Shown in pieces: positions 50,931 through 60,429 of a DNA stretch of 64,000 bases. The notes beneath the pieces were generated by a model. The model searched no databases. It was not told the origin of the DNA and saw only the letters and a program-made list of their open reading frames with translations. The first letter of the stretch is position 1; the number at the start of each line of letters is the position of its first letter. The translations under genes were made by a program, and so were the position numbers. This DNA is from Billgrantia antri (GTDB taxonomy: Bacteria; Pseudomonadota; Gammaproteobacteria; Pseudomonadales; Halomonadaceae): positions 62,001 to 126,000 of the forward strand of contig NZ_JAHYCA010000007.1 in the NCBI RefSeq assembly GCF_019430905.1, in the 5' to 3' direction.

Positions 50931-52459
50931 CCCATCGCCACGCTGGCTTCTCCGGCGGTCTCCACCCACACGCTTTGCGGCAGGGTGTACTCGCGCAGGC
51001 CGTCGAGGCCACTGGAGCGGCCGAAGCCGCTGTCGCCGAAGCCGCCGAAGGGCGACATCACGCTGATCGCCTTGTAGCCGTTGATCCACACCGTGCCGGC
51101 ACGCAGCTGACTGGCCACCCGGTGTGCGCGGGCCGGGTCCTGGGTCCACACCGCACCGGCGAGGCCGAAGCGGGTGGCGTTGGCCAGGCGTACGGCGTCC
51201 GCTTCATCGTCGAAGGGCATTGCCACCAGCACTGGGCCGAATACCTCCTCGCGAGCGATCTCCATCTCCGGCGTGACGTCGACCAGCACGGTGGGGGCGA
51301 GGAAATAGCCCTGCGCCTCGTCGGGCAGCCCCGGCGGACGGTTGCCGCCGACGATCACCCGCGCTCCCGCGGCCACGGCATCATCGATCATGCGCGTCAC
51401 GTGGGCGTACTGGCGGGCGTTCTGCAGCGGCCCCATGCGCGTCGCCTCATCGCCGGGCAGGCCGACTTTGATCCCGGCTGCGGCGCGCGCCAGCCGCTCG
51501 GTCACCTCCGCGAAGGCCTCACGCTGGACCAGCAGGCGCGAGCCGGCCACGCAGCTCTGCCCCGCCGCGGCGAAGATCGCCGCCTGGGCACCGGCCACGG
51601 CAGCGTCAAGCTTGGCATCGGCGAAAACGATGTTGGCCGACTTGCCGCCCAGCTCCAGCACGCTCGGCACCAGCCGCCGGGCGCCAGCCTCGGCGATCAG
51701 CCGACCGCTGTGAGGCGAGCCGACGACCACCAGCTTGCTGATACCCTCATGACCGGTAAGCGCCGCGCCGGTGCTCGGCCCCAGGCCGTTGACGATATTG
51801 ACCAGTCCCCTGGGCAGGCCGCCTTGTTCCAACAGCCGGGCGATTACCACCGAGGTGAAGGGAGTAAGCTCCGAGGGCTTGAGCACCACGCCGTTGCCGG
51901 CGGCGACGGCCGGGGCGAGCTGCCAGGCGCAGGTGAACATCGGCGCGTTCCACGGCGTGATCTGTCCCACCACCCCATAGGGCACGTGGTGCACGTAGTT
52001 GAGGTGGCTGGTGGGTACCGGGATCACCTCGCCGTGCTGCTTGTCGCACCAGCCGGCGTAGTACTCGAACATCTCGCGCACCTTGCCGACCTCGCCGCGG
52101 CAATCGCGGATCGGCTTGCCTGCCACCACGCTCTCGAGCTGGGCCAGCGTTTCCTCGTGGCCTTCGAGGCCGCGTACGGCGGCGTTCATGCGGCGTCCGC
52201 GCTCGCTGGCGGTAAGCGCCATCCACGCCTGCTGCGCCTGGGCGGCAGCGGCGACGGCGCGCTCGACCAGGGTCGGGCCGGCATCGCGGTAGTCGACAAG
52301 TGCCTCGCCGGTGGCGGGGTCGATCAGCGTGATCGCCTCGCCTTCGCCCGGGCAGGGGGCACCGTCGATCCAGTTGGAGAGCGGCACCTCGCCCTGCAGC
52401 TCAAAATCCTCCAGCAGCGTCGAGAGTCGGTCACGGGCCTGTTGGTTGAGACGGTTCAT
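50909..52459 (-). CDS. NAD(P)-dependent aldehyde dehydrogenase
   Basis: Oxidises an aldehyde or semialdehyde to the acid. It has 516 residues in the ALDH superfamily. The active site is complete: Glu269 in VLELGGKSANIV and Cys303 in AAAGQSCVAGSRLL. Asn171 lies in QITPWNAPMF, and the C-terminal EVFGPVLV is present. It is the last gene of a five-gene operon and overlaps the preceding gene by 4 bases (ATGA). The substrate is unknown; the dehydrogenase before it could supply a semialdehyde. Confidence 0.93.
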   Translation of the reverse strand: MNRLNQQARDRLSTLLEDFELQGEVPLSNWIDGAPCPGEGEAITLIDPATGEALVDYRDAGPTLVERAVAAAAQAQQAWMALTASERGRRMNAAVRGLEGHEETLAQLESVVAGKPIRDCRGEVGKVREMFEYYAGWCDKQHGEVIPVPTSHLNYVHHVPYGVVGQITPWNAPMFTCAWQLAPAVAAGNGVVLKPSELTPFTSVVIARLLEQGGLPRGLVNIVNGLGPSTGAALTGHEGISKLVVVGSPHSGRLIAEAGARRLVPSVLELGGKSANIVFADAKLDAAVAGAQAAIFAAAGQSCVAGSRLLVQREAFAEVTERLARAAAGIKVGLPGDEATRMGPLQNARQYAHVTRMIDDAVAAGARVIVGGNRPPGLPDEAQGYFLAPTVLVDVTPEMEIAREEVFGPVLVAMPFDDEADAVRLANATRFGLAGAVWTQDPARAHRVASQLRAGTVWINGYKAISVMSPFGGFGDSGFGRSSGLDGLREYTLPQSVWVETAGEASVAMGYGNGVG

Positions 52460-53343
52460 GGCGCAGCCTCCTCGGCGGGGGCAGCAGCGGCCAACAGCGC
52501 GCCGGCGATCCGGTTGAAGTCGTCGCCATCGGCGGGATGCTCCGGGTCGGCGTGCCACGCCTCTACCACGGCATCGAGTAGACCCGGCGGCATGTCGAAG
52601 CGCTCGGCAGCGTCGCGGGCCAGGCGCAGGTCCTTGCGCATCAGACCGGTGGTGAAGCCGGAGTCGAAGCGCCCGGAGAGGATCCATTCGGGGAAGTTGA
52701 CCTCGCTGACCGCGCTGCGTCCAGAGCCGCTGTTGAGTCCGGCCAGGCAGGCGGCGGGATCGACCCCGGCGCGGGCGGCCATGGCCACCGCCTCGGCGGT
52801 AGTCAGCAGGTGCGCGGCGCACAGATAGTTGTTGGCCAGCTTGACCACATGGCCGCTGCCCGGCCCGCCGACATGGGTGTAGCGGGCCGACATCGCCTCG
52901 AGCATCGGCGCCAGGCGCTCGATGGTGACCGTCTCGCCGCCGAGCAGCATGCCGAGCTTGCCCGTCGCCGCCCCCTTGGGGCCGCCGCTGACCGGGGCGT
53001 CGAGCCACGCCAGCCCGGCGGCCTGCACCTTGGCGGCCAGCTCCCGGCTGATCACCGGGTCCGAGGTCGAGGTATCGACGATGACGCTGCCCTTCGGCGC
53101 CAGGCCGAGCAGGCCGGGCGAGGTCTCGATCACCTCCCGCACCTGGGCCGAGGTGGGCAGCGACAGCAGGTAGACGTCGCTCGCTGGCAGCTCCTCGGGG
53201 GCGACCACCGGCAGCCCCCGCTCGGTCAGGCGCTGGCGGGTGCTTTCGAACAGGTCGCTGCCGGTGACGTCGAAGCCGGCGGATTGCAGGGTCAGGGCCA
53301 TGTTGCCGCCCATCTGGCCGAGGCCGATAACGCAGATTCTCAT
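52456..53343 (-). CDS. NAD(P)-dependent 3-hydroxyisobutyrate-dehydrogenase-like oxidoreductase
   Basis: A beta-hydroxyacid dehydrogenase family enzyme, 295 residues. The Rossmann motif is ICVIGLGQMGGNMA (residues 3-16). The substrate-binding signature is DAPVSGGPKGAATGKLGMLLGG (~115-136), split here as one continuous strand-turn region. The catalytic lysine is Lys168 in GHVVKLANNYL. GAGGAAC lies 7 bases before the ATG. It would oxidise a hydroxy acid to a semialdehyde or keto acid, feeding the aldehyde dehydrogenase gene it overlaps. Confidence 0.9.
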   Translation of the reverse strand: MRICVIGLGQMGGNMALTLQSAGFDVTGSDLFESTRQRLTERGLPVVAPEELPASDVYLLSLPTSAQVREVIETSPGLLGLAPKGSVIVDTSTSDPVISRELAAKVQAAGLAWLDAPVSGGPKGAATGKLGMLLGGETVTIERLAPMLEAMSARYTHVGGPGSGHVVKLANNYLCAAHLLTTAEAVAMAARAGVDPAACLAGLNSGSGRSAVSEVNFPEWILSGRFDSGFTTGLMRKDLRLARDAAERFDMPPGLLDAVVEAWHADPEHPADGDDFNRIAGALLAAAAPAEEAAP

Positions 53344-53443
53344 GGACGTTCCTCGATAAGATGCAAGATGTGGTGTTGGGCAGGTGCGTCGATCCGGGCC
53401 GCAGCAGCGCCGCGGCCAATGGAAGACGTGGCGGAAGCCGCCG

Positions 53444-54604
53444 TCAGTCGTCGAGCAGGGTCTTGACCAGCGCCTGCCAGTAAGCCACGCCGAGCGGGGC
53501 GATGGCGTCGTTGAAGTCGTAGTGCGGGTTGTGCAGTGCCGCGCTCTCCACGCCGTTACCCAGCCAGATGTAGGCGCCGGGACGGGCTTCGAGCATGAAG
53601 GCGAAGTCCTCCGACGCCATGCTCGGCGGCAGGTCGCGATGCACGCGGGTGATGCCCGGCAGCGTCTCCAGCACCTCGGCGCAGCGCAGCGCATGCTCGG
53701 GCGCGTTGATCGTGGCGGGGTAGCGTGACTGGTAGTCGAGTTCGACCTTGAGGCCGTGAAACCCGGCCAGGGCCTCGACGGCATCGCGGAAGCGGCGCTC
53801 CAGATAGGCGCGCAGCTCGCCGTCGAAGCAGCGCAGGGTGCCGCGCAGCTCCACCGTTTCCGGGATCACGTTGAAGGCGTCGCCGGCATGAAACTGGGTG
53901 ATGCTGAGCACGGCGCTCTGGTGGGGCGGCGTCTCGCGACTGATCAGCCCCTGCAGCTGGCTGGCCAGCTGGCAGGCGGCCAGGATGGTGTCGCTGCCCA
54001 GGTGGGGCATGGCGGCGTGACAGCCACGTCCGCTGAGCCTCAGGGTGAAGACGTCGAAGGCGGCCATAACCGCGCCGTCGTGTACCGCCGCCTCGCCCAC
54101 GGCGAGCCCCGGCCAGTTGTGCAGGCCGTAGACGGCTTCCATGGGGAAGCGCTCGAAGAGCCCCTCCTCGACCATCACGCGGCCGCCACCCTCGCTCTCC
54201 TCCGCCGGCTGGAAGATGAAGACCACCCTTCCGGCGAAGTCGGGATCGGCGGCCAGCGCGCAGGCCGCCCCCAGCAGCATGGTGGTATGCCCATCGTGGC
54301 CGCAGGCGTGCATCTTGCCCGGTACCTGGGAGGCGTGGGCGAAACGGTTGGCCTCCTCGACGTCGAGTGCATCGATATCGGCCCGCAGCCCGATGACACG
54401 CCCTGGGCCGCGCCTGCCGTCGAGAATCGCCACGACGCCGGTGCCGCCACCCAGGCCGGTCACGACCTCGAGCCCGGCCTGGCGCAACAGCTCGGCGATG
54501 CGCTCGGCGGTACGATGCTCCTCGAAGGCGGTTTCCGGGTGGCGATGGAAGTCGTGGCGCCAGGCCGTGAGGCACTCGGGCGTCGGCAGCAGGCGGTCAT
54601 CCAT
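53444..54604 (-). CDS. M20 family metallo-amidohydrolase
   Basis: A 386-residue M20D peptidase/amidohydrolase, of the group that includes hippurate and N-acyl-amino-acid hydrolases. Metal-site motifs are KMHACGHDGHTTMLLG (~residues 95-110), FIFQPAEESEGGG (~128-140) with the catalytic Glu, and HNWPG. The dimerisation domain follows near residues 185-300. The C-terminal metal histidine lies in ALHNPHYDFND. GAGGAGC lies 8 bases before the ATG. Its place in the operon suggests it frees an acid or amine from an imported amide. Confidence 0.92.
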   Translation of the reverse strand: MDDRLLPTPECLTAWRHDFHRHPETAFEEHRTAERIAELLRQAGLEVVTGLGGGTGVVAILDGRRGPGRVIGLRADIDALDVEEANRFAHASQVPGKMHACGHDGHTTMLLGAACALAADPDFAGRVVFIFQPAEESEGGGRVMVEEGLFERFPMEAVYGLHNWPGLAVGEAAVHDGAVMAAFDVFTLRLSGRGCHAAMPHLGSDTILAACQLASQLQGLISRETPPHQSAVLSITQFHAGDAFNVIPETVELRGTLRCFDGELRAYLERRFRDAVEALAGFHGLKVELDYQSRYPATINAPEHALRCAEVLETLPGITRVHRDLPPSMASEDFAFMLEARPGAYIWLGNGVESAALHNPHYDFNDAIAPLGVAYWQALVKTLLDD

Positions 54605-54615
54605 GGACGGGCTCC

Positions 54616-55104
54616 TCAGAGGATCAGGTGGGCGATGAAGGCCGAGGCGACGAAGGTGCCGGTGAACACCAGCAGCGAGACGATCACCAGCTTCCAGCCG
54701 GTCTGGCGGAACATGGTGAACTCGCGGCCGGTCAGCGCCAGGCCGGCATAGGCCAGTACCGGCGTCACCACGGCGAGGAAGTTGACATGGGAAAGCTGCT
54801 CGACGACCCAGGCGCTGCCAGGAAATGAGGGCAGTGTCATGGCGATGCTGACCAGCGAGACCCAGGCCACGCTGGGCAGGTAGAACGGGACGAGGCGGCC
54901 GATGACCAGGCCGAGCATGACCATGGCGTAGAGCAGCACCATGCCCGGTAGCGCCTGGATCAGTGGGGCGCCGTTGATCATGTTCGAGAACCAGGCCGCC
55001 ACGCACACCGCTGCCAGCAACAGGGCGGTCTTGCCGAGCTGTTGCTCGGGGCGCAGCTCCGCGAGGGTCTCGGCGTTCAGTGCGGAAGTGGTATCAGCTT
55101 TCAT
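54616..55104 (-). CDS. Small integral membrane protein, partner of DUF3100 protein
   Basis: A 162-residue hydrophobic protein with four or five membrane segments (TALLLAAVCVAAWFSNMI, ALPGMVLLYAMVMLGLVIG, AWVSLVSIAMTLP, LAVVTPVLAYAGLALTG, LVIVSLLVFTGTFVASAFIA). It starts inside the end of the DUF3100 gene (11-base overlap) and ends 11 bases before the M20 gene, so all three are tightly coupled. I do not recognise the family. With the DUF3100 protein it may form a two-subunit transporter. Confidence 0.75.
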   Translation of the reverse strand: MKADTTSALNAETLAELRPEQQLGKTALLLAAVCVAAWFSNMINGAPLIQALPGMVLLYAMVMLGLVIGRLVPFYLPSVAWVSLVSIAMTLPSFPGSAWVVEQLSHVNFLAVVTPVLAYAGLALTGREFTMFRQTGWKLVIVSLLVFTGTFVASAFIAHLIL

Positions 55105-55912
55105 GGCGGACCTCCTGCAGGGGGTTGCCGCCCAGACGCTTGTAGAGCCATTCGGCCGCAGGCAGGGCGATGAACAGGGAAACGTAGAGGCCGGTGGCGT
55201 AGGTCAGCAGGTTGCTGGCACCGGAGAAGGCCAGCAGCTCGTCGCGCAGATGAGGCGCGGCTTCGGCCAGGGCACCGGAGCAGGCCGCCACCATGCTGCC
55301 GCTGCCCACACCGCAGGCCATGGCCAGTGCACGGATGTCGAGAACGTTAAGCGAGGCCAGGTAGCCGGCCATCAGCGCGAAGTAGAGGGTGCCGAACATG
55401 GTACCCACCACGTAGACCCCCATGATGCCGATCCCCTCGGGGCTTCTCAGGCCGTACTTGTCGGAGATGATGGCGATGTTGGGCTCGCGGGCGATGGAAT
55501 AGGTGGCGCCGATGGCCTCGCGTCCCATGCGCAGCACCAGCACGGCGAAGGGCAGCGCCAGCAGCATGGTGCCGAGGTTGCCGAGTTCCTGCAGGATCAG
55601 GGCGGGGCCGGCGGCGATGATCTGTTCGATGGCCGGGCCGATGGTGGAGCCGAACTTGGCGATGAATGGCAGGATCGAGATCATGATCAGCGGGCCGGCA
55701 GCGTTGCTGACGCGCTTGGGAATGATCCGCTGCATGCCCGAGAACAGGTGCGGGTTGAGCAGTACGCCAATGATGAAGGCGTAGAATAGCGGCAGCAGCA
55801 ACAGCGTGCCGGGGCCGAGGGGAATGCGCAGGATGCCGATCGCTTCGGCCAGCAGCGACGCCAGCACCACTGTCAGGTGCAGACGCCAGTCGAGTAGCAG
55901 TTTCATGTCCAT
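55094..55912 (-). CDS. DUF3100 family membrane protein, putative transporter
   Basis: A 272-residue polytopic membrane protein, first gene of the operon. About eight hydrophobic segments are visible. Conserved-looking stretches are GPGTLLLLPLFYAFIIGVLLNP, GREAIGATYSIAREPNIAIISDKYG and ACGVGSGSMVAACSGALAEAAP, ending LFIALPAAEWLYKRLGG. The Gly/Ser-rich re-entrant-like segments suggest transport. ATG 55912 follows AAGGA by 7 bases; ATG 55906 is an alternative. It is divergent from yccS across 215 bases. The family has no settled function that I know. Confidence 0.8.
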   Translation of the reverse strand: MDMKLLLDWRLHLTVVLASLLAEAIGILRIPLGPGTLLLLPLFYAFIIGVLLNPHLFSGMQRIIPKRVSNAAGPLIMISILPFIAKFGSTIGPAIEQIIAAGPALILQELGNLGTMLLALPFAVLVLRMGREAIGATYSIAREPNIAIISDKYGLRSPEGIGIMGVYVVGTMFGTLYFALMAGYLASLNVLDIRALAMACGVGSGSMVAACSGALAEAAPHLRDELLAFSGASNLLTYATGLYVSLFIALPAAEWLYKRLGGNPLQEVRHES

Positions 55913-56127
55913 GGAGTTGTCCTTGTCGTGGTATGGGACACCTCGAGTATCGAAAGGAGTGCGTTCCAATGGTAGTCGGCCTGTGTTCTGTTTTTTTGCA
56001 CACCTGCTGCGATGCCCGGCGTACCAGGCCAGCGCGAGGTGCCTGGCGGCGGCAAATGCGTTGGACTTATACGAAAGTCGTGTGTCGCGTAGAATGATCA
56101 TAGTCTCCCGCCACTAAGCCGAGCCTC

Positions 56128-58341
56128 ATGCCGACTTCGTTCTCCCTGTCGCTGCGGCGTCTGTGGACGCTGGACAAGTTCGCCTACAGCCTGCGCGTAT
56201 TCCTGGCCCTGAGCGGCGCGCTGCTGTTGAGCTGGGCGCTGGCCGACATCAGCCTGGTGATCCCGCTGTTCCTGGGCATCATCGCCAGCGCGCTGTCCGA
56301 AACCGACGACAGCTGGCAGGGTCGTCTGCAGGCACTCGCGGTCACGCTGCTTTGTTTCGCTGCCGCCTCGCTCGTGGTGCGCTGGCTGTTCCCCTGGCCG
56401 TGGCTGTTCGCCCTGGGGCTGGGCGTGGCCACCTTCGCGCTGATCATGCTGGGCGCCATCGGGCAGCGCTACGCCACCATCGCCTCGGGCACACTGATCC
56501 TGTCGATCTACACCATGATCACAATCGAGCACCATGGTGGCGCGCCGCAGGCGGACGACTGGGGGCAGACGTTGCTGATCCTCGCGGGGGCGGCCTGGTA
56601 CGGTGCAATTTCGGTGATCTGGTGTGCGCTCTTCTCGCGTCAGCCGGTCAAGCAGAGCATGGCCCAGCTCTATCGTGAGCTGGGCAACTACCTGATCTTG
56701 AAGGCGACGTTGTTCGAACCGCTGCGTGGTGTCGACATCGAGGCGCGGCGTCTGGCGCTGGCCCGGCAGAACGGCCGGGTGGTGACGGCGCTCAACCAGG
56801 CCAAGGAGATGATCTTCCGCCGGCTCGAGGGGCAGCGTGGCGAGGGCAAGCTCAACCGCTATCTAAGGATCTACTTCATCGCCCAGGAGATTCATGAGCG
56901 GGCCAGCTCCACGCATTATCCCTATGCCCGGCTGACCGAGGCGTTCTTCCATCACGACGTGCTGTTTCGCTGCCAGCGCCTGCTCGACCAGCAGGGACAG
57001 GCATGCAAGCGGCTGGGCAAGGCGCTGCTGCTCAACCGTCCCTTCGAGCACGACCAGAGCGAACAGGCACTCGCCGACCTGCGTGCCTCGATCGACCACC
57101 TGCGGGCGATGCGCAATCCGGCCTGGCGCGAGCTGATGCATCCGCTCGCGGCCCTGGCCGACAATCTGGCCACACTCGAAGGGCAACTGGCCTCGGCCGA
57201 CAATCCGGACAGCGCCGAAAGCCCGGGAGATACCAGCCTGTTCGATCGTTCGCCCGGCAGCGTGAAGGATGCCTGGGAACGTGTTCGGCTCAACCTGACG
57301 GTGGCGTCGCCCACCTTCCGCCACGCCATTCGCCTGCCCATCGCGCTGCTGTCGGGCTATGGCCTTCTGCAACTGATCCATCCCACCCAAGGGTTCTGGA
57401 TCCTGCTGACCACGCTGTTCGTGTGCCGTCCCAACTTTGCCGCCACCCGGCGCTTTCTGACCCAGCGCATCGCCGGTACCGTGCTGGGCCTGGTGGCCGG
57501 CTGGGCGTCGATCACCCTGTTCCCCTCGGCCCTGCTGCAGACGCTTATCGCGGTAGTTGCCGGTGTGACCTTCTTTGCCACCCGCGAGAGGCACTACGTC
57601 GCTGCCACCGCCGCCATCACCCTGCTGGTGCTGTGCAGCTTCAACCAGGTAGGGGATGGCTTCGACCTGATCTGGCCGCGGCTCTTCGATACTCTGATCG
57701 GTGCGCTGATCGCCGGGGCGGCGGTCTTCTTGATCCTGCCCGACTGGCAGGGGCGGCGCCTGCACCGTGAGGCAGCCAACGCACTCGAGGCCAGCCGGCA
57801 TTATCTCGAGGAGATCCTGCACCAGTACGCCAGCGGCAAGCAGGACGACCTCGCCTACCGCCTGGCACGGCGCAACGCGCACAACGCCGATGCGGCACTG
57901 TCGACCCTGCTGGCCAACGTGCTGAAGGAGCCCGAGCCCTACCGCAAGCGTGTCGCCAATGACGGCTTTCGCTTCCTGGTGCTGTCGCACACCCTGCTGA
58001 GCTACCTTTCCGCACTGGGAGCGCACCGGCAACGACTCGGCGAGAAGGCGGACGATGCCCGGTTGTTCCCTGAGGGGCGGCGCATCGCCGGCTATTTGGC
58101 GATGCTGGCGGAGCACTTGGCTCGGCGCACGAGTGCTGCTGGGCTCGAGGAGGCGCGGGAGGCATTGTTGGCACGGCTCGAGGACAAGCCCCCCGCATGG
58201 GAAGCGGAGGACTATCGGCCGATGCAGACACAATTGCTGCTGATCGCCCAGCAGCTCGGGCCGCTGACCGATGCCGCCGAGCGCCTGATCGCGGTACAGG
58301 ACGACCGCGACGACGCCCCGAGCGCAGTGAGGACGGGATAG
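56128..58341 (+). CDS. yccS: YccS/FUSC-family inner-membrane protein
   Basis: A 737-residue protein of the YccS/YhfK type (E. coli YccS 717). It has two blocks of membrane helices (~residues 20-170 and ~405-540), each followed by a cytoplasmic helical domain, the FUSC layout related to aromatic-acid efflux pumps. Motifs include LVIPLFLGIIASALSETDDSW and HPTQGFWILLTTLFVCRPNFAATRRFLTQR. It ends 6 bases before the convergent recG stop. The substrate is unknown. Confidence 0.88.
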   Translation: MPTSFSLSLRRLWTLDKFAYSLRVFLALSGALLLSWALADISLVIPLFLGIIASALSETDDSWQGRLQALAVTLLCFAAASLVVRWLFPWPWLFALGLGVATFALIMLGAIGQRYATIASGTLILSIYTMITIEHHGGAPQADDWGQTLLILAGAAWYGAISVIWCALFSRQPVKQSMAQLYRELGNYLILKATLFEPLRGVDIEARRLALARQNGRVVTALNQAKEMIFRRLEGQRGEGKLNRYLRIYFIAQEIHERASSTHYPYARLTEAFFHHDVLFRCQRLLDQQGQACKRLGKALLLNRPFEHDQSEQALADLRASIDHLRAMRNPAWRELMHPLAALADNLATLEGQLASADNPDSAESPGDTSLFDRSPGSVKDAWERVRLNLTVASPTFRHAIRLPIALLSGYGLLQLIHPTQGFWILLTTLFVCRPNFAATRRFLTQRIAGTVLGLVAGWASITLFPSALLQTLIAVVAGVTFFATRERHYVAATAAITLLVLCSFNQVGDGFDLIWPRLFDTLIGALIAGAAVFLILPDWQGRRLHREAANALEASRHYLEEILHQYASGKQDDLAYRLARRNAHNADAALSTLLANVLKEPEPYRKRVANDGFRFLVLSHTLLSYLSALGAHRQRLGEKADDARLFPEGRRIAGYLAMLAEHLARRTSAAGLEEAREALLARLEDKPPAWEAEDYRPMQTQLLLIAQQLGPLTDAAERLIAVQDDRDDAPSAVRTG

Positions 58342-58347
58342 CCGCCG

Positions 58348-60429
58348 CTACACCTGCCCGTAGCGCCCGGCTTCCTCGCCCAGCCAGCGGCGGATCAGCG
58401 GCTGGCTGGCTCGCGGATGACGGGTGAGCAAGGCTTCGGCCAACGGTGCGACGCGCTCGAGCAGGTCGGCGTCGCGCTCCAGGTCGGCGATCTTCATCTG
58501 CGCAAGCCCCGTCTGGCGCGTGCCGAGCACTTCGCCGGGACCGCGCAATTCCAGGTCCTTCTCGGCGATGCGGAAGCCGTCGGTGGTCTCGCGCATCACC
58601 GCCAGGCGCTCGCGCGAGTGGGCCGACAGCGGCCCGTGGTAGAGAAGCACGCAGAAGCTCTCGCTGGTACCGCGGCCGACCCGGCCACGCAACTGGTGCA
58701 GTTGGGAAAGCCCCAGGCGCTCCGGGTTCTCGATGATCATCAGGCTGGCGTTGGGCACGTCGACGCCCACCTCGATCACCGTGGTGGCCACCAGCAGGTC
58801 CAGCTCGCCGGCCTTGAAGGCATCCATCACGGTGGCTTTCTCGGCAGCCTTCATGCGCCCATGAACCAGGCCGATGGCCAGCTCCGGCAAGGCCTCGGTG
58901 AGTTCGTCGCGGGTCGCCTCGGCGGCCTGGCACTGCAGCGCATCGGATTCCTCGATCAGGGTGCAGACCCAGTAGGCCTGGCGGCCCTCGGCGCAGGCGT
59001 GGCGGATGCGTGCGACCACCTCGGGGCGGCGCTCGTCGGGCACTACCACCGTCTTCACCGGGGTGCGCCCGGGCGGCAGCTCGTCGATGATCGAGACATC
59101 CAGATCGGCATAGGCGCTCATTGCCAGGGTGCGCGGAATCGGCGTGGCGGTCATCACCAGTTGGTGCGGCGTGAGCCCGCCGGCCTCGCCCTTCTCGCGC
59201 AGCGCCAGACGCTGGTGCACGCCGAAGCGGTGCTGCTCGTCGACGATGGCGAGCCCCAGGCGCTGGAAGTGTACGTCGCCCTGAAACAACGCGTGAGTGC
59301 CCACCACCATCTGCGCGCGGCCGTCGAGAATGGCAGCCTTGGTGTCGAGCCGTGCCTTGCCCTTGAGCTTGCCGGCCAGCCAGGCCACCTCGATGCCGAG
59401 CGGCGCGAACCATGCCTTGAGCGTGCGATAGTGCTGCTCGGCGAGAATCTCGGTGGGCGCCATCATCGCCGCCTGGCAGTCGCCGGCGATGGCCGACAGC
59501 GCCGCCATCGCGGCCACCACCGTCTTGCCCGAGCCGACGTCGCCCTGCACCAGGCGCAGCATCGGCACCTCGCGAGCCAGGTCGGCACCGATCTCGTCGA
59601 GCACGCGGCGCTGGGCGGCGGTCAGCGAGAACGGCAGCTGAGTCAGAAAGCGCGCCTGCAGGCCGCGCCCGCTGGGCAGCGCCGGGGCGCCGTCCTGCTG
59701 AATTTTCAGGCGCACCTGCTGCAGGCTCAGACGATGTGCCAGCAGCTCTTCCAGCGCCAGGCGCTGCGTGGCCGGGTGCTTGCCGCTGGCCAGGCGTTCG
59801 GGGTCGGCATCGGGGGGCGGCTGGTGAAGGACGTGAAGGCAGCCATGCAGCTCGGGCAGGTCGAAGCGAGAGCGCAGCTCCGCGCCGATCCAGTCGGGCA
59901 GTGCTTCGGGAGCCTCGTCGAGGCGGGCCAGCGCTTGTTCGATCAACGCCCGCAGGCGCGCCTGATTGAGCCCCTCGGTGGTGGGATAGATCGGCGTCAG
60001 GTGGTCTTCGACCGGCGCTGCATCGCTGCTCAGCAGGCGATACTCGGGGTGGTAGATCTCGAGCCCGGTGGCGCCGGCGCGGGCCTCGCCGAAGCAGCGC
60101 ACCCGGATACCGGGGCGGAACTGCTGCTGCTGTGCCGGGGAGAAATGGAAGAAGCGCAGGCTGAGGATGCCCGATCCGTCGCGCAGCCGGACCAGCAGGC
60201 TGCGCCGGCGCCCCTTGACCACGTCGCTGGCCGAGACTTCACCTTCGACTACCGCTTCGTGACCGGCGCGCAGAGTGCCGATCGGCGTGATGCGGGTGCG
60301 GTCCTGATAGCGCAGCGGAAGATGGAAGAGCAGGTCGGCCACGCTCTCCACGCGCAGCCTCGCCAGCTTCAGCGCTACCGCTTCCCCGACGCCCTTCAGG
60401 GTAGTGACCGGCGCGTCGAGGTCGCTCAT
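58348..60429 (-). CDS. recG: ATP-dependent DNA helicase RecG
   Basis: Branch-migration helicase that reverses stalled forks and processes recombination intermediates. It has 693 residues, the same as E. coli. The N-terminal wedge domain has LLFHLPLRYQDRT. Helicase motifs are LVQGDVGSGKTVVAAM, MAPTEILAEQHY, AIVDEQHRFGV (DEQH rather than DEAH), VMTATPIPRTLAM and LMIIENPERLGLSQLHQLRGRVGRG. ATG 60429 overlaps the oxyR stop by 4 bases, so expression is tied to oxyR. Confidence 0.97.
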   Translation of the reverse strand: MSDLDAPVTTLKGVGEAVALKLARLRVESVADLLFHLPLRYQDRTRITPIGTLRAGHEAVVEGEVSASDVVKGRRRSLLVRLRDGSGILSLRFFHFSPAQQQQFRPGIRVRCFGEARAGATGLEIYHPEYRLLSSDAAPVEDHLTPIYPTTEGLNQARLRALIEQALARLDEAPEALPDWIGAELRSRFDLPELHGCLHVLHQPPPDADPERLASGKHPATQRLALEELLAHRLSLQQVRLKIQQDGAPALPSGRGLQARFLTQLPFSLTAAQRRVLDEIGADLAREVPMLRLVQGDVGSGKTVVAAMAALSAIAGDCQAAMMAPTEILAEQHYRTLKAWFAPLGIEVAWLAGKLKGKARLDTKAAILDGRAQMVVGTHALFQGDVHFQRLGLAIVDEQHRFGVHQRLALREKGEAGGLTPHQLVMTATPIPRTLAMSAYADLDVSIIDELPPGRTPVKTVVVPDERRPEVVARIRHACAEGRQAYWVCTLIEESDALQCQAAEATRDELTEALPELAIGLVHGRMKAAEKATVMDAFKAGELDLLVATTVIEVGVDVPNASLMIIENPERLGLSQLHQLRGRVGRGTSESFCVLLYHGPLSAHSRERLAVMRETTDGFRIAEKDLELRGPGEVLGTRQTGLAQMKIADLERDADLLERVAPLAEALLTRHPRASQPLIRRWLGEEAGRYGQV

